Assembly: GCA_037178675.1 (NCBI GenBank)
Contig: JAYMGJ010000491.1
Span: forward strand, 1-58,441
Reading direction: 5' to 3'
Length of the DNA stretch: 58,441 nucleotides
DNA from: Scleroderma bovista
Lineage: Eukaryota > Basidiomycota > Agaricomycetes > Boletales > Sclerodermataceae
Positions 44,218 to 56,426 of the stretch are shown here, one piece after another. A model generated the notes under the pieces. It searched no databases. It had not been told where the DNA came from and worked only from the letters and a program-made list of their open reading frames with translations. The position numbers were made by a program, and so were the translations under genes. Numbering within the stretch: the first letter of the stretch is position 1; each line of letters opens with the position of its first letter.

Positions 44218-44463
44218 TCACTGAAGATATAAGCTAGACATAGTGTGGATTTCAATTTCATGACTTACTGCACAAGTTTGGGGGTCGTCATCCAATAAAT
44301 AACAATGTCCACTACAGCATTGGCGGCTATCAGTACAGGACACCCCGCCCCATTTGCAGTCGCGTCTCGAGTTACTGAGGGGTTCATCCATTTGGCTGAC
44401 AGCAGCACCGAGGCCGACGGTGGCGAGGGATGCGACAAGAAAGGAAAGTAGTGTGAGACGCAT
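44218..44463 (-). CDS. small secreted cysteine-rich protein, knottin-like spacing
   Basis: Exon 1 (44463-44269) encodes 65 residues. A 48-nt intron (GTAAGT...TTCAG) follows, and the next exon begins directly with the TGA stop (44220-44218). A signal peptide is present (MRLTLLSFLVASLATVGLGA). The mature part has six cysteines spaced C-x6-C-x5-CC-x3-C-x9-C, which fits an inhibitor cystine knot-like fold. Small secreted Cys-rich proteins in fungi include effectors, inhibitors and antimicrobial peptides; activity cannot be inferred. The reading through the intron would add an unrelated Tyr/Ser-rich tail, so the spliced form is preferred. Confidence 0.72.
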   Translation of the reverse strand: MRLTLLSFLVASLATVGLGAAVSQMDEPLSNSRRDCKWGGVSCTDSRQCCSGHCYLLDDDPQTCAVSHEIEIHTMSSLYLQ

Positions 44464-45483
44464 GGTAACTCAGAGTATTGGATTGATCTGGGCTAGGACT
44501 CCTCTCTAGCCCATCTTATACCCTTCACTTGTTTGTTTGGTTTATTGGCTGTTCGGCGGACTTGGTCGACGTTGCAGCATCGGAGTGACCATACTGAGGA
44601 AAACCGAATAACACGGACGTGCTCGACATATTACAATTTAGATATCTATTCGGGTGATAGATTAGCATGATCAGTGACCCAGACGAAACCTGACAACACC
44701 GTCGTCCCGAATGCTCGGGTCGATATGGAAAACTATCTCGTCATTCCACAGATGCATCACCGGGCATGTTTATCCACGAATCATGATTATTCCACTGTTT
44801 GACTAGTTGTACTGAGTAAGCACAAGATTCCATTGGCAGAGTTCTGGTCTGTGTAGTGAGCGAATCATCAAGTCATATTTGCCCTATAAAAAGTACGGTT
44901 ATCCTGACAAGTCAGCAGGTGGCGGTGCTGGGGATTGCGAAGCCGAGCACCGGCATATGGTCACACGTACCGTCGGCTTGAAACGCCATTTTAGCAGGAG
45001 AATGGAAACAACGACGAATTGACCATACAAGTTGTCCATAAGTGCATCACCTAATTGCTTTGATCGGCCCCCTGGCCTGACTCCTGAGCCCCACAGAGAA
45101 ATTTCCGTCACCTGAGCGCGTCATCCTTTAGTCGGATATGTGGCAGGACGGACATGACGGGTAAATGAATTCGTCGAGTCGAAATCCTGTGTCCAAGGCA
45201 AGGCAAGCTTATGTAATCCACACGAGGCTAGAGCTGGCTAGAGGTGTCTCGAAATGACTTCCATGAATCCTTCGGTTCTCGCCAGCTCTTTCGTGAACTC
45301 GAAGATTTACGTTGCAAAAGGTTTAATACAGCTAAGGTCAATTATAGAAGTACATATGTGAACCAATAGCTTGCAGCTGGTCAGGATTATTAACAAATTT
45401 GGTGATAATAACTGCGATAACTAACAACAAGGTACATATATAGAATGAGAACGGCCAGCGGTCACCGACATACTAATCTACTA
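44464..45483. other. intergenic region
   Basis: About 1 kb with no supported gene. It includes the promoter of the small secreted protein gene (minus) and the 3' end of the OGT-like gene. Confidence 0.4.
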
Positions 45484-48400
45484 TCACAAAACCGACTCGA
45501 AATCGCTCTCATTGTCCTTCACACGTATACACCCATCCTCTTTGCTCCCCAACCCGAACTGTCTCCCTTCAACCCATCGTGTCCACGCTGCAATGTATCC
45601 CTTCTCCAAGCTGCGCGTCCATCGCGCCGTGTCAAATAACGGCATGGACTTCCTGGTCAAGAACAGTCGTCGTCGCAGTTCCAGCAACTCTCCGCCATCT
45701 TGTGGCCACTCAGAACCAGTATCCTTTAACGACGAAGTTGGAGCGGATGACTCGGGATATCTGAGCGAGTTGGCGAGAGTCACTGCCCGGTCTTCATACT
45801 CTTCGCGACTGTGCACCACCATATGCTTGCCTAGTCCAGTGGCATGTGCTATACTAGCTGCCACACGAGACGACATCTTGTGTCTGTGATCTGGCCATGC
45901 GCTCGCGATAAGGGGGGTGCCAGACCAGAGAACGCTACAGATGACAATGTCAGTACCAAGGTGTGATCGAAGAACATAAAGTACATACTCTGTGGCAACT
46001 GTATGTGCACAACACTATACAACGCCAAAGTATAGTAAGTTACAACAATTCGTCTGATGAAGAGTTATGTCATACCTCAACAGTGTCCAGCACCAAATCT
46101 GCTACTCTGCACCGGAAGATGTGAACTTCCTTCGGAGCAACGTCGGTAAAACGGATACGAGATGCTACTTCAGGCCCTGCCCATGCCGTCGCGGTTTGTA
46201 AGAGGTTGGCCTCGCCCGCCGCGGGAAATCGCAGAAGCCAGAGTATACTCCGCGGCACACGATAAAGGATTCGAAGCCAAATCCAAAATATTAGCTACAA
46301 GGATGGCTTGCATAAGTCCAGGAATGTCTAGAAGTATGTGGGGATATGCTCACCGGATCGATCTGTTCCCACAGTTACGCAATTTGTCAATGGGCAGACC
46401 CAGTCAGATACAGGAAGTAATAATACCTTGTAAAGCTAGTCATCCGGGAAATTAGCTGGATAATATGCGCGGTGCAGGACTTCATACCTGGTTGAAATTC
46501 GCAAATATTACCACATCCCTGCAGTTATCAAACTTTCACGTCCAAGCAGAAGACACAAGATGGCAAACGTACTTCGGCAGATCAGGAAAGAGTGACCGTC
46601 TTGCCTCTTCTCGACGGCGGAGTTCAGTAGCCCACAGCTGTGACGGCGTTGCAGGAGTATGAAGCTGATCCAGTTCGTCTTGGCGGTAAGATTGTTTGTG
46701 ATCGGTCACAAAAAATGTATGCTAGTTTTCATTTTGGCATTTTTAGAGATTATGGCGTAGCATGGATTTCAGCACTTACAGGCATGTAGATGGGGCACTC
46801 GGTACTGTGGGCAAGAAATGTGATATAGAAAGCAAAGATAGGGATAATAAACTCACTAGATCCAATTTTTGGCTGGAGATGCTGGGTCGCACCCCTCGTT
46901 GACAGGCACGCCGATATCCCGGCAATCACCTGCCATTGACGGACTGGACTTTGATCGCGCAGTGGATGCGAACAAGTCCGGAGGGCACGCGATCGGATCG
47001 CATACGAGGTAATCACACCAACCTACGCTCACGCTTGAGCGCTGTAATACTCATGACAAATGACATTGTGCATACCAGCTGCCAATGTACCCGCGAATCC
47101 CATCAGTGAAATTTGCACTGGACATGGACGTGCCGCAAAAATCTCATTTCTGGCTCCTTTGGTGTATCCGCCTAAATTGACAACTGGGTAGAGGTCAGAC
47201 GAATTGCAGCAAGACTGTCAGGATAAAAAACACCAACGGATATGGATCTGGTCTTGCACAATTTTCTCAACTATGGTACTGTTAGACCACAAGGAGACGT
47301 CTAAAAACTGAAAGGCAGTCTGCCGTTCATAATACTGTCTGTGGGGAGAACCATCCGATGGACTGGTGGCGTAGAGAAATATATTAAATGATTGACTGTT
47401 GTGCAGCCCGAATACAGACTTCATGAGGTGGCTCAGTGGGTGGTCACTGACAGGAGTTAAGGGTATAGCCGCATGAGATAGTTTAACATTAGCACGTACT
47501 TGAAGTCGCTGGATACATAGCCTATGTTGAGCCTTCCATGTAGAGGCGGTGGTGGGGGGGGATATACAACGGCCGTTCTGCCGGTATAAGTTGTGGCAGT
47601 AAAGAATGCATTGATGGCGTTCCGGTGAGCAATGAGTCGTATCGTGCGTGATGGGAGAGGCAGTGTAAACTACAAAATAAAATCGGTCATGTCCACGAGC
47701 CAAATGGTATACTCACAGTATGAAATGGCAGTATGAACGGTAACTTGGGATATTTCATCGATGACAAAAGACCGGAGGTTGTGAGTGTTGGCCGATGGGA
47801 GCGTGATAGTGAAGGTTGCGCTGCACCGGAACGAACGCTGTGGCCGTATACTTTGATGTACCACGCATGTTGCATTCTTGTTATGCACCACTCTATGGTT
47901 CGTATCAAAAAGCTTCCTTCATCATGGCTATCCGATGCGTCATCCGAGAGGAAGAGCTGAAATCGGCGGATCCACTCTTTCTCTTCATGAAGTGACAGTG
48001 GTCGTCCACAAGCGACCCGCACCAAAGACATCCATTCCTCCAGTGATTTGGTGCGGAGGAAACCAACCGTCTGAGAATTTGCATCTGACAGCTGCTTCTC
48101 GCAGATCTCAATAGCTTTTTGCATCCATACGTCTGATAGAGCAGATCAGTCTCGCACGGGAGGATGCCGCACTTGTCGTGTCACCTCGCTCGCTCCACTG
48201 GCAGACGGCATTCATAGAATGGCTGAGTCCGCAATAGGCATCGGTAAAGTCAGGATTTACGGAAATCGCCCGCAAGTAATACGGGATTGCTTCCGACAGT
48301 TGGCCCTGTTACCATACGCGTCACCCCTCTACACGCAGAGTGGGAACTGAGTCTTACTGAGTCTTTCAGAGTGTTACCCATATTCACCAAGGCAATGTCT

Positions 48401-49605
48401 AGGTCCGGGTGCACCATAAGCGCGTGATTGAATATTCTCCAAGGACATGAATTTAAGTTACAAAGAGACAGATAGGAGTTCGACGCACCCAATTGCATGC
48501 GAAGTATGACCAGCATCCTTTAAAAGTGAGCCTAGGTTGGATAAGAGATGAGGGTGTGTCGAATCGACTTGCAATCCTCGTTCGTAGTAGAGTCGTGCGA
48601 TATCGCGCCCGTTCATTAGTTGACCTTGGGGGCCAGTAGCGGTTTCGCCGGGACCAAGACTGCACAGGATGACGCCGATGTCATTGAAAACGGAGGCATT
48701 AGGGCATAACGATGCTGCAATGTAATGTAATAATAAGACAATGCCATCGGTCGTGAAATAGGGTTTGGCGTGGTCGGCTTGAAGTGAGGTTGTTTGCGTA
48801 GTTTGATAGCGTCGTGCAAGACATAACAATACAGAAGCAGTTGCAGTTTTGATATTGAGTGGGTATTGGTCGTTTGCGGAGTTAGGGGGATGAGATGCAA
48901 GAATACCAGGCGGAACGCCTTTCCGTGACGAAAACAGGAATGCGGGTAGATGATGTATTTGTTCTGGAAATAAAATGAGGTTGGGCAAGGAACCCGTTGC
49001 GGGATCGACCAAAGCTTGTAGGAAGCCATCGCCAGCGTCATGGACGGCTTGAACGATGTCGAAGTCTGGATTCCCCACGCGAGTGAGAATACCGCCGTGG
49101 CCACCACATTTCAGGGCATGTGCTATATGTGGAGGGACACGAGACTCGCGGACAAAGGATAATGCAAGGCCAATTGTCCACGCTGAAAGAGCAAAGTCAT
49201 GAATGGTCAACTTGGATGCGGAGCGGTACGATTGCGGTGACTGGATCACCAGCTCAATGGCATGCACATAGCACTCGGTGGTCGCTGGGATGGTGCTGTC
49301 AATTCTGTGCATAAGGTTTGCGATGTTTATAAGGACATTGAACAAGCGATGGATGGTTTGCGGATTTACTGCTGGTGACAGCTGACCGTCGCCGGAGATG
49401 AGTTGGCTGCAAGTGGAGCGGCATGCATCCAGTGTCTTGTCTGGTAGCGACGGAGACGCCAACAGCATGCCCAGAACATTGTCCTAGATCGGCCGTCAGC
49501 CACTGGGTTTGGCGCACGGAGACAGGAACGCACTAGGAGATCCCAGTCGGGACAGCCGCGCACTGAGGATTCAAGGTCGTTAGTGAGTTCCCCAAGGGAG
49601 TACAT
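45484..49605 (-). CDS. O-GlcNAc transferase-like protein, glycosyltransferase family 41 with TPR repeats
   Basis: Start MYSLGELTNDLESSVRGCPD (49605). A 50-nt intron (GTGCGT...ATCTAG) joins PDWDLL to DNVLGMLLASPS. The N-terminal half has helical TPR units (for example LYYERGLQVDSTHPHLLSNL and HPDLDIALVNMGNTLKD). The catalytic half shows the GT41 start GYVSSDFNDHPLSHLMKSVF (catalytic-site His motif), FLYATSPSDGSPHRQYYERQ, LWATELRRREEARRSLFPDL, PRSILWLLRFPAAGEANLLQ, ASRIRFTDVAPKEVH, RVADLVLDT, CSVLWSGTPLIASAWPDHRH and KMSSRVAASI. Many introns were only partly resolved. OGT adds GlcNAc from UDP-GlcNAc to Ser/Thr of nuclear and cytosolic proteins. The enzyme is absent from yeasts but present in many filamentous basidiomycetes. 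The gene is tandem with CDC16, 331 bp apart. Confidence 0.9.
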
Positions 49606-49936
49606 AGTGGTCAGAAGGAAAGCAGGAGCCGTGGCGCGGTTTCGAAAAAGCGGATTGGAGCCCCGTCAAAAATAGGGTAGCACCGACATGAGATGAAAAG
49701 TGCTGTTGTTCCGTAAGATCGGTGCCCAACTGGTGCTTTTGATTATTCGGGTGGCGGACAAGTATGGACGACACTGTGGGATAGTGTGGAGAAGGAAGCG
49801 CTCGGCATCTCGGCAGACAGATGGGAGGGCGCACCCCGAAAGATAAATGAGGCACCCCGTTTGAACTCGGCTACCCTCGTTTGCTCCACCGTGTGCGTCA
49901 TCGCACTAGACGTCCTCTCGCTCGACCAACTCGCCT
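49606..49936. promoter_or_regulatory. CDC16 3' region and OGT-like promoter
   Basis: A short spacer between two same-strand genes; it must contain the OGT-like promoter. No specific motif recognised. Confidence 0.4.
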
Positions 49937-52688
49937 TTAGCCAACACTCATGCACTCGTCCGTACGGTTTCCATCCCCAGGTCTAGCCTCTGTTACCCTT
50001 TTAGTCAACTTGTTCTTCAGCGAAGCCATCATTCCCCTGAATGCCTCCTCCCCTCCTGGATAAACCTTCTCCCACGACCCGCATGCGATATTCGATTCGA
50101 GTGCAAGATTCAGTAGCTCAATGATGTGGCCATTCATAGGATCAACGCTCAGTGCCTGTTTCAGTTCAGTGAACAGCCCATCGACACCGCCGAGCGACCA
50201 AACGCACTTCATGGTATTTGACAATAGCCATGTCCACCTGATCCTGGAAATGGAATACCATTCCGAGAAAGCCTAGACCCAGCGAATTCTGTGGTTCTAT
50301 TATCAGCACCCGTTGGTAATTCTCCTTGGCCTTCTCGTAATTCCTAGATTGAATTAGGGTAGTCATGAAAGCTTCAACGCATCCACATACTTGAGCTTTC
50401 GGTAGCATGTTCCAAGGTTCAGATACGTCGTCGTCCATGACTTTTCTGAGCTTTGAGTCACGTGTGCAAGCGCCAGGGAACGTTCGAAAAGCTCTGTTGC
50501 TCGCTGATATCTATGTGCCACGCAATGAAACTAACCATTCGAGCAAAGATCAGAGCTTACTCTCCGTGGGTAAATGCCATCACTCCCTGCTCATTGATCA
50601 ACAGAGGGTCACTATCGCACATAGTATGCGCAGCATGCAACGCCTCGTCGGCCAGTTCATGGTTTGAAAGCATTATCTGCTCCATGCCAATGAATAGCAT
50701 GGGCAGGTGAGAGCTACACCATATCATTACTGCAAGAGACCTCGTACAGTAACAGAACGTACCCCGCGAACATTCGAGCGCAAGTCGAGTAAGCAGTCAC
50801 GGCATGATCGTGCTCACCCTCCTTAGCAAAAGTGTGCGCAAACGCAATCCAGGCAGGCCCGAAACGAGGGTCCATCAGTGATGTTTTACTAGATTACAAT
50901 TCAGTAGGCTCTAGGCGGTTCTAAAAAAGATATCACACCTGAAGTACTGCCTTGCTTGCGCCCACTTCTGGGAACCAAGATACCATACCCCAACAGCGTA
51001 CCAACTGATCGGGTTCTCGGGTTCTCTATCCACCAGTTCATGCGCCAAAACGAACAGTTTCGACTGAAGATGCGGTAAGTGATACATGCATCCAATGTGT
51101 AGAGGCAACGTGGCATCATGGAATGATACCAAATCAAGGATTCTGGCCATCAACTGGTTGTGAGACCAAAGATAACCAATCGCTACGAGAAGATGGTTAC
51201 CTGCTGGTGATTAAGAAGCAATCCGCCCAGCGAAGCTGGGTATACAGCGCATCGGCAAAACTGTAGAGTACATCAGGGTTGTCAGGGAGCTGGTAGTCCT
51301 CCACGAGTCGTTGCCGTGTGAAGCTATGCTCTTCGGCGTGTTTGTATTTCCGTAACTGAGACGTGTACATTAATTGAATGAAATCAGCCTCGTCTTGGGT
51401 TTGTTGCTTGTACGCGAGTCCTTGAATGAACTCCCATTCTGATGTATGGTCATGAGGATGCACACGCATGGCGTGGCCAACATACCTTCATCTGGGGTCA
51501 TCATTTCTCCACCTACGAGTTGATTGAATGCGTCATAACACTTGACATCTAGGGTAAGGGCTTCGATGAAGCACGATTTTGCTTGATCTCCTCGGTTCAA
51601 CTTGAGCATCAGTATTCCTCGCAGATGGCACATGGATGCTTCGACCTGTCCACATGAGAACGATTGGTATGCTGTACATCATTCATGACAGTTACCTTGA
51701 TACCACCATCGACGTTTGGAACTGCTGCGCCACTCCGCCCTATTTACGTAGGTCACACCTGACAGCTGTTGCACCGATATGAAAGCACAGACCTGAGTGG
51801 CGGAATGGGTTTGCCTCGCCTAGCATTTCCAGTGCATCAGTCCAATTTCCCTGTCTTACCTGGCATTGAGCAGCGAGATAACGACATGCAACACTCATGT
51901 CTACAAGCCTGGAAACCTTTGTTTGAACTTCTTCTGGAAGCTTAATGAAGCCCGCAGGCCCCATGGGTAACCTAGACATCAAGTTCGTTTGCGTCTCGGT
52001 TTCTTTTCCTTTTCCTTTAGGGTCGACAAGGATATTCCCCACCCCAGATGGATCATGCGCGGGATGATCCGAGAGGTTTGTCGCACCAGGTGGCGGGGAT
52101 GTCGCGACGGAGAACGGACGTGTTAACAATCTCTCTGCACGTGAATACTGATGTGTCATGAAATACGTCTGAGCTAGCCAAAACGCGTCGTTTGGGTCGT
52201 CTGCAACATAGGATCAGGACGTATTTCATGCGCGGTGAAGTCATCGCATGCTTACTCGTCCACGAGAGAATCTTGTCACCCCAGAATGCAGCCGTCTCGT
52301 ACAAATGCTGCATCAATGCATCATGTCTCCATAACCGCATACGGTCTACCATTCCCCACTCTCCTTCCTCCAATTCGCCTTCCGCCTCGGAATCCTGAAA
52401 AACGTCCATCGTGTCGTTTGCCAGAGGATGTCGGCTAATGCTGTCCTTAGCCCTGCGATGGCGCCTTGGGGACGACCTGGGAGAGCTGGGCAACATAGAG
52501 CGGTTCGGATCCAACGCGTATACACGGGGAAGGGAGGCATTGCTCATGTCGCCGGTGAACGAGCTCACTATAGGCTGCGGTCCCAGGGAAAAGGAGGATC
52601 CAATTGAGCTTCTGTTTCGCGACGTCTGGGGTAAACGCGGGACAGGAGGGATGATGAATGCGCCAGCAGGTGGGGGCGTAGAGGCCAT
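49937..52688 (-). CDS. CDC16: anaphase-promoting complex subunit CDC16/APC6
   Basis: Start [20 protein letters not shown] (ATG 52688). After a Ser/Pro-rich leader comes the conserved N-terminus [28 protein letters not shown], spliced to [20 protein letters not shown]. Arrays of TPR repeats follow: [92 protein letters not shown] and [20 protein letters not shown]. At least ten introns interrupt the gene. CDC16 is a structural TPR subunit of the nuclear APC/C ubiquitin ligase that drives anaphase and mitotic exit; the Ser/Pro leader offers CDK sites (SPR). It is expected to be essential. The order of repeats matches Cut9/APC6 and not CDC23 or CDC27. Confidence 0.92.
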
Positions 52689-53352
52689 CGTGTAGCAGCG
52701 TGAACGATCCAAGTATAAAAATGGGACAAGTCAATTGACTGACTTACCACCGGATTACATAATACACCATCCGAAACCTCTTCAGACCTCTTCAGACCCT
52801 TTCCCATTTCTATTTGGGCGTGATCCTGTTAACGGTTAGTCGCCCCGTCAGTGTCTTCTTCTAACCCTCGTCGAATTGCGAATTTATGGCACGACCACTC
52901 TATCCTTTTAGCTGGGAGAATCTGGGGTAAATACAAGCGCGACTCGCATCCAACCAACACAGATCGGCATCCCGTTGCACCGTCTAATATTCCATATCAT
53001 CTCCGTCCCTCTTTTTGTTAACCTTTCCTCTCCTTTATTCTCTTCTCTCTCTCTCTCTCTCTCTCTCTGCGGGCTGACGAGGTATTAATTACATATGTTT
53101 GTACCTGAGCTGTTCTAGCGGCCAATCTATTCCATTCTTCAACCTGTTAGAATTCGCGCGCTTGGAGGCAGCGAACGAGCGACCGCGATGGGTCGATGGG
53201 TGCGAACCAGGTCCAAACGTGATGGGATTACAGCGTGATCGGTAGCAACACTGGAATTGGCAGTTGCAGGCTGAACGAGGTTGTGCCCACTGCCATTGCT
53301 GTTTGCTCTCTCGTTGTAAACCAAACCATCCCCTCAACGTAGAACACCAGAG
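52689..53352. promoter_or_regulatory. divergent promoter region with a (CT)n tract
   Basis: This region lies between CDC16 (minus) and the P-loop NTPase gene (plus). A (CT)n microsatellite of about 25 bases at 53044-53068, within a pyrimidine-rich plus strand (53010-53068), is typical of fungal core promoters. No other signal is supported. Confidence 0.45.
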
Positions 53353-55900
53353 ATGTCAAAGAAGAGCTACAAGAGGAAGCGCAAGATTGCAGACAGCCCA
53401 TCTGGCCAACGCGGGGTATGCAACTCCCATAGCACAAAAAGGGGTATCTGATGTCGTTCCAGCATTCCCCTTCCCCGACTTCCTCTGCCTCTGGAGAGTC
53501 GAGTGCCTTAGCCAGGCCGCAGCACCAGCAGGGAGCCGAGGGACCATCGCCATCGTACGACCCATTTGTGGCTAACCCTACCGCTTCAGTGGGGAATGAA
53601 GGATCAACATCTGCGGCACCTTCTCTAACATTATCCACCACGAAGACTATCGATCAACTTCCCACAGACCTGGAATGTGTTGAAGACGACTTTGAAGAGG
53701 GAGCGCACGAAAAACTGGACGAGCGGATTCATCTGTTCTTTCCACACGTAACTCCCCAAAACATCGATGATCTCTCAGGCCTTCTCCTTGCCACTATTGT
53801 TGCGCACTCAGGCAGTGCTCTGCTCCAAAAGTATTCCAGTATCACTGATTGCGAAGCCATCATAGAGAGCGAGCCCAGACTCCGAAATATGTTATTAGAT
53901 GGCTTGAAGAATGGTTATAAGTCTGTGCGGCTTCTGAGTAAGGACTTGTCTGTATCGAGTGATTGCACATCTAACACCCTCATTGTAGAACTGCTTCGAC
54001 CACGTGAGTATTGGTTTAAGATCTCGTGAAAATCATATTAATATTGAGATTTTGAAGAACCTACTCTCAAGCATGACTCCAAGCGTCTCGAGGCATCCAG
54101 TGAGCTGCCTTTTAATTTCAAACATTTTGTTCGTTTCTTTACATGACTAGCTATTCAAAAGGCGTGGAATGTGGATTACATTGGGAATGGTGTAAACCTT
54201 CTCTGGGCTCATATAGGAGATTGCTACAATATGCGTACATTGGATGGAAATCGACATTTTTATGCGAAATACTGCGCCATTGTTCAATCTTCGGGAATGG
54301 GTAAATCTCGCGCCGTCGATGAAATGAGCAAATTCCACTTCGTAATCCCTGTTAACCTACGGGAAAATGACTCAACCGGTATACCTTCTTATTCATTACT
54401 GTATTTCCCTTCAATGCTGAATGTTCTCAACTCCAGGGTATCCTCCTCCAGATGGTCCAGCACGTAATTATATCACCGGGAGTGCAACACAAATCGACGC
54501 TTTCCTTCGAAGCTGCTCATTCCTCCATGGGTTATTTATTCAGACAGTTACTGTCCTGAAGGACATCAAGGAACCTACCGCCGAGAAATTGGAATTATAT
54601 GAAGGAGGGGATGAAGTTCGGAGCCCATGGTCCACACCAGCAGGAATTCTATGAGAAGGTTAAAACCCTTGCTGAGGTATGAAACGCTATATGTTGAATT
54701 CCTCCTAGCTTACAGGACGTGCAAGGGCTTTTATCCCGAGTATTCGGCGTATTTTCCTCCTGCAAAACGACCATCGGAGGACGACGTGGATAAAATATTG
54801 CGTAACAAGAACTTTCCATTGCGTAAGCCGTTCGAAGAGCTGTGCAAAGCCCTTGGAGATGGGTCAGTACCGCCACTCGAGGATTCGGCTGAGGGGCCAC
54901 CAAAGAAACGAAGAAGATCAAGTCGAAAATCTGAAACATTCGATTATCCTTTGGTCGTCCTCGCGTTCGATGAAATCCATACCATGGCAAAGCCACAGGA
55001 CAATGGTTCGTGGTCACAGTTCGTCGAGATACGTCGTGCAATACGAGGACTTAGTGACTCACCACTCTTCACCCTCTTTCTTTCGACTTCGGGCACCTTA
55101 TTTGGGATCACCCCTACCCCACGACGCGACCTCTCAACCAGAATGCTTCTCAAAGGGGAAGTTATGACGCCATTCTGTGAGCTCGGTTTCGACACGTTTC
55201 CGGAACGCTTGGACTTCAGCAATGCGGTGAGCTTTCTGCAAATTACACCCGAGAAACACTTAACATCATACGGTCGACCTTTGTCTGTACTGAATGCTCA
55301 CTCTGTTCGACTCCAGCTAACCTTTGCCCTAGATTCACTCTTGGTTATCGGCAGGGACAAGAGGACACATTATTCCTTTTTGCAGCCCAGAAGTTGTTGG
55401 GTGGCATTGCATATCGATTTCAAGTTCTCACAGGTGCGGAAAAGCTCGCGTGTCTTGCTCAACGAATCCCTATCGAATTTCTCTCCGCTACGTATGCCTC
55501 GCAAGTATCAGACTTGGAGATGGAGCAAGTCCATTGCCACATGCGGGTCGTTCTCAAGGTTGATCGTAGCCTTGAGACCATGGTCACTATGTCGCCTTCT
55601 GAACCGGTTCTTTCAGAGGCGGCATACTTTGTAATGACTACTCAACCGCAGTTCAGTCCTCCTGAGGCATTGCAGGTCATTCTAAACAAGTTTCCAGTGA
55701 ACGAAGGCAAGCTAGGAGAATTGATAGTGGCACTACTTTTCACCATGGCGCGCGATAAGGCGGTAGGACCCGCTGGTCCATCTGGTCGGCCTCTCAACAA
55801 CCAGCGTTGGTGCAGCCTCACTGAACTGCTAACATCCCTCTTTTGCACTCCCTCTCCTCCCTCCAGAGAACATGTTGACGTCGTTACCTCAAAAGGATAG
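53353..55900 (+). pseudogene. accessory-family P-loop NTPase, apparently frameshifted
   Basis: Exon 1 (53353-53415) encodes a basic, NLS-like start MSKKSYKRKRKIADSPSGQR. It is spliced to 53463 (HSPSPTSSASGESS). Later exons give IQKAWNVDYIGNGVNLLWAH, AIVQSSGMGKSRAVDEM (Walker A), YPPPDGPARNYITG, then YPLVVLAFDEIHTMAKP (Walker B), FLSTSGTLFG (sensor-like) and RPLS spliced at 55353 to GQEDTLFLFAAQKLLGGIAY. The layout matches a large basidiomycete family of P-loop proteins, some annotated near Crinkler-type genes. Around 54600-54720 the frames do not join: the segment MKFGAHGPHQQEFYEKVKTL is shifted relative to both neighbours, and no GT-AG pair restores it. Indels in the GGAGGGGA run or sequencing error are likely. 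The family's function is not established. Confidence 0.65.
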
Positions 55901-56426
55901 CACTTTACAGCAGAGTGCCTAAATCAAACCAAGACCAAATCATCTCTCGGCACCAAATTCAAAGATAGCAAGGTCTACTTCACCCATTTCATCAAAGTTC
56001 ATGAGCATGCGCTCGTTCATGTTGAATACATCAGCAAATCCTGAGTTTGCTTGACAGCGCTTGAACTACTTGGCAGCACCTGTCAAGCACATAAGTAATT
56101 TAAGTACGTTAAGCAGACAAAGTGCTAAGCATGCAAAGCATTCCAACATCAGCAAAATCATAAGTTGCTGTGCCGAGCTGTGCCGAGCTGTACAGCCACC
56201 TACAGTCCCCACAGTGATACAGATGGGTCCCCATTTGTACAGTGCTGTGACAGTGCTGTACAGATCGCGACACGATCTCGGGTCCTGTACACACCATACC
56301 TAATATAGATAGACTCATATACTGTGCCCATTGTACCACGCTGTCGCACCATGTCGTCGATCTGTATCACACTGTCGCACTGTGACCTATCTGTATCCCA
56401 CTGCCATTATACTGTAGCCAACTGTA
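55901..56426. repeat. diffuse CTGT/CACTGT-rich repeat region
   Basis: From about 56160 to 56430 short words such as CTGTGCCGAGCTG, CAGTGCTGT, CTGTCGCAC and CACTG recur at irregular 10-25 bp spacing. There is no coding frame. It leads into the G/T-rich minisatellite. Confidence 0.5.
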
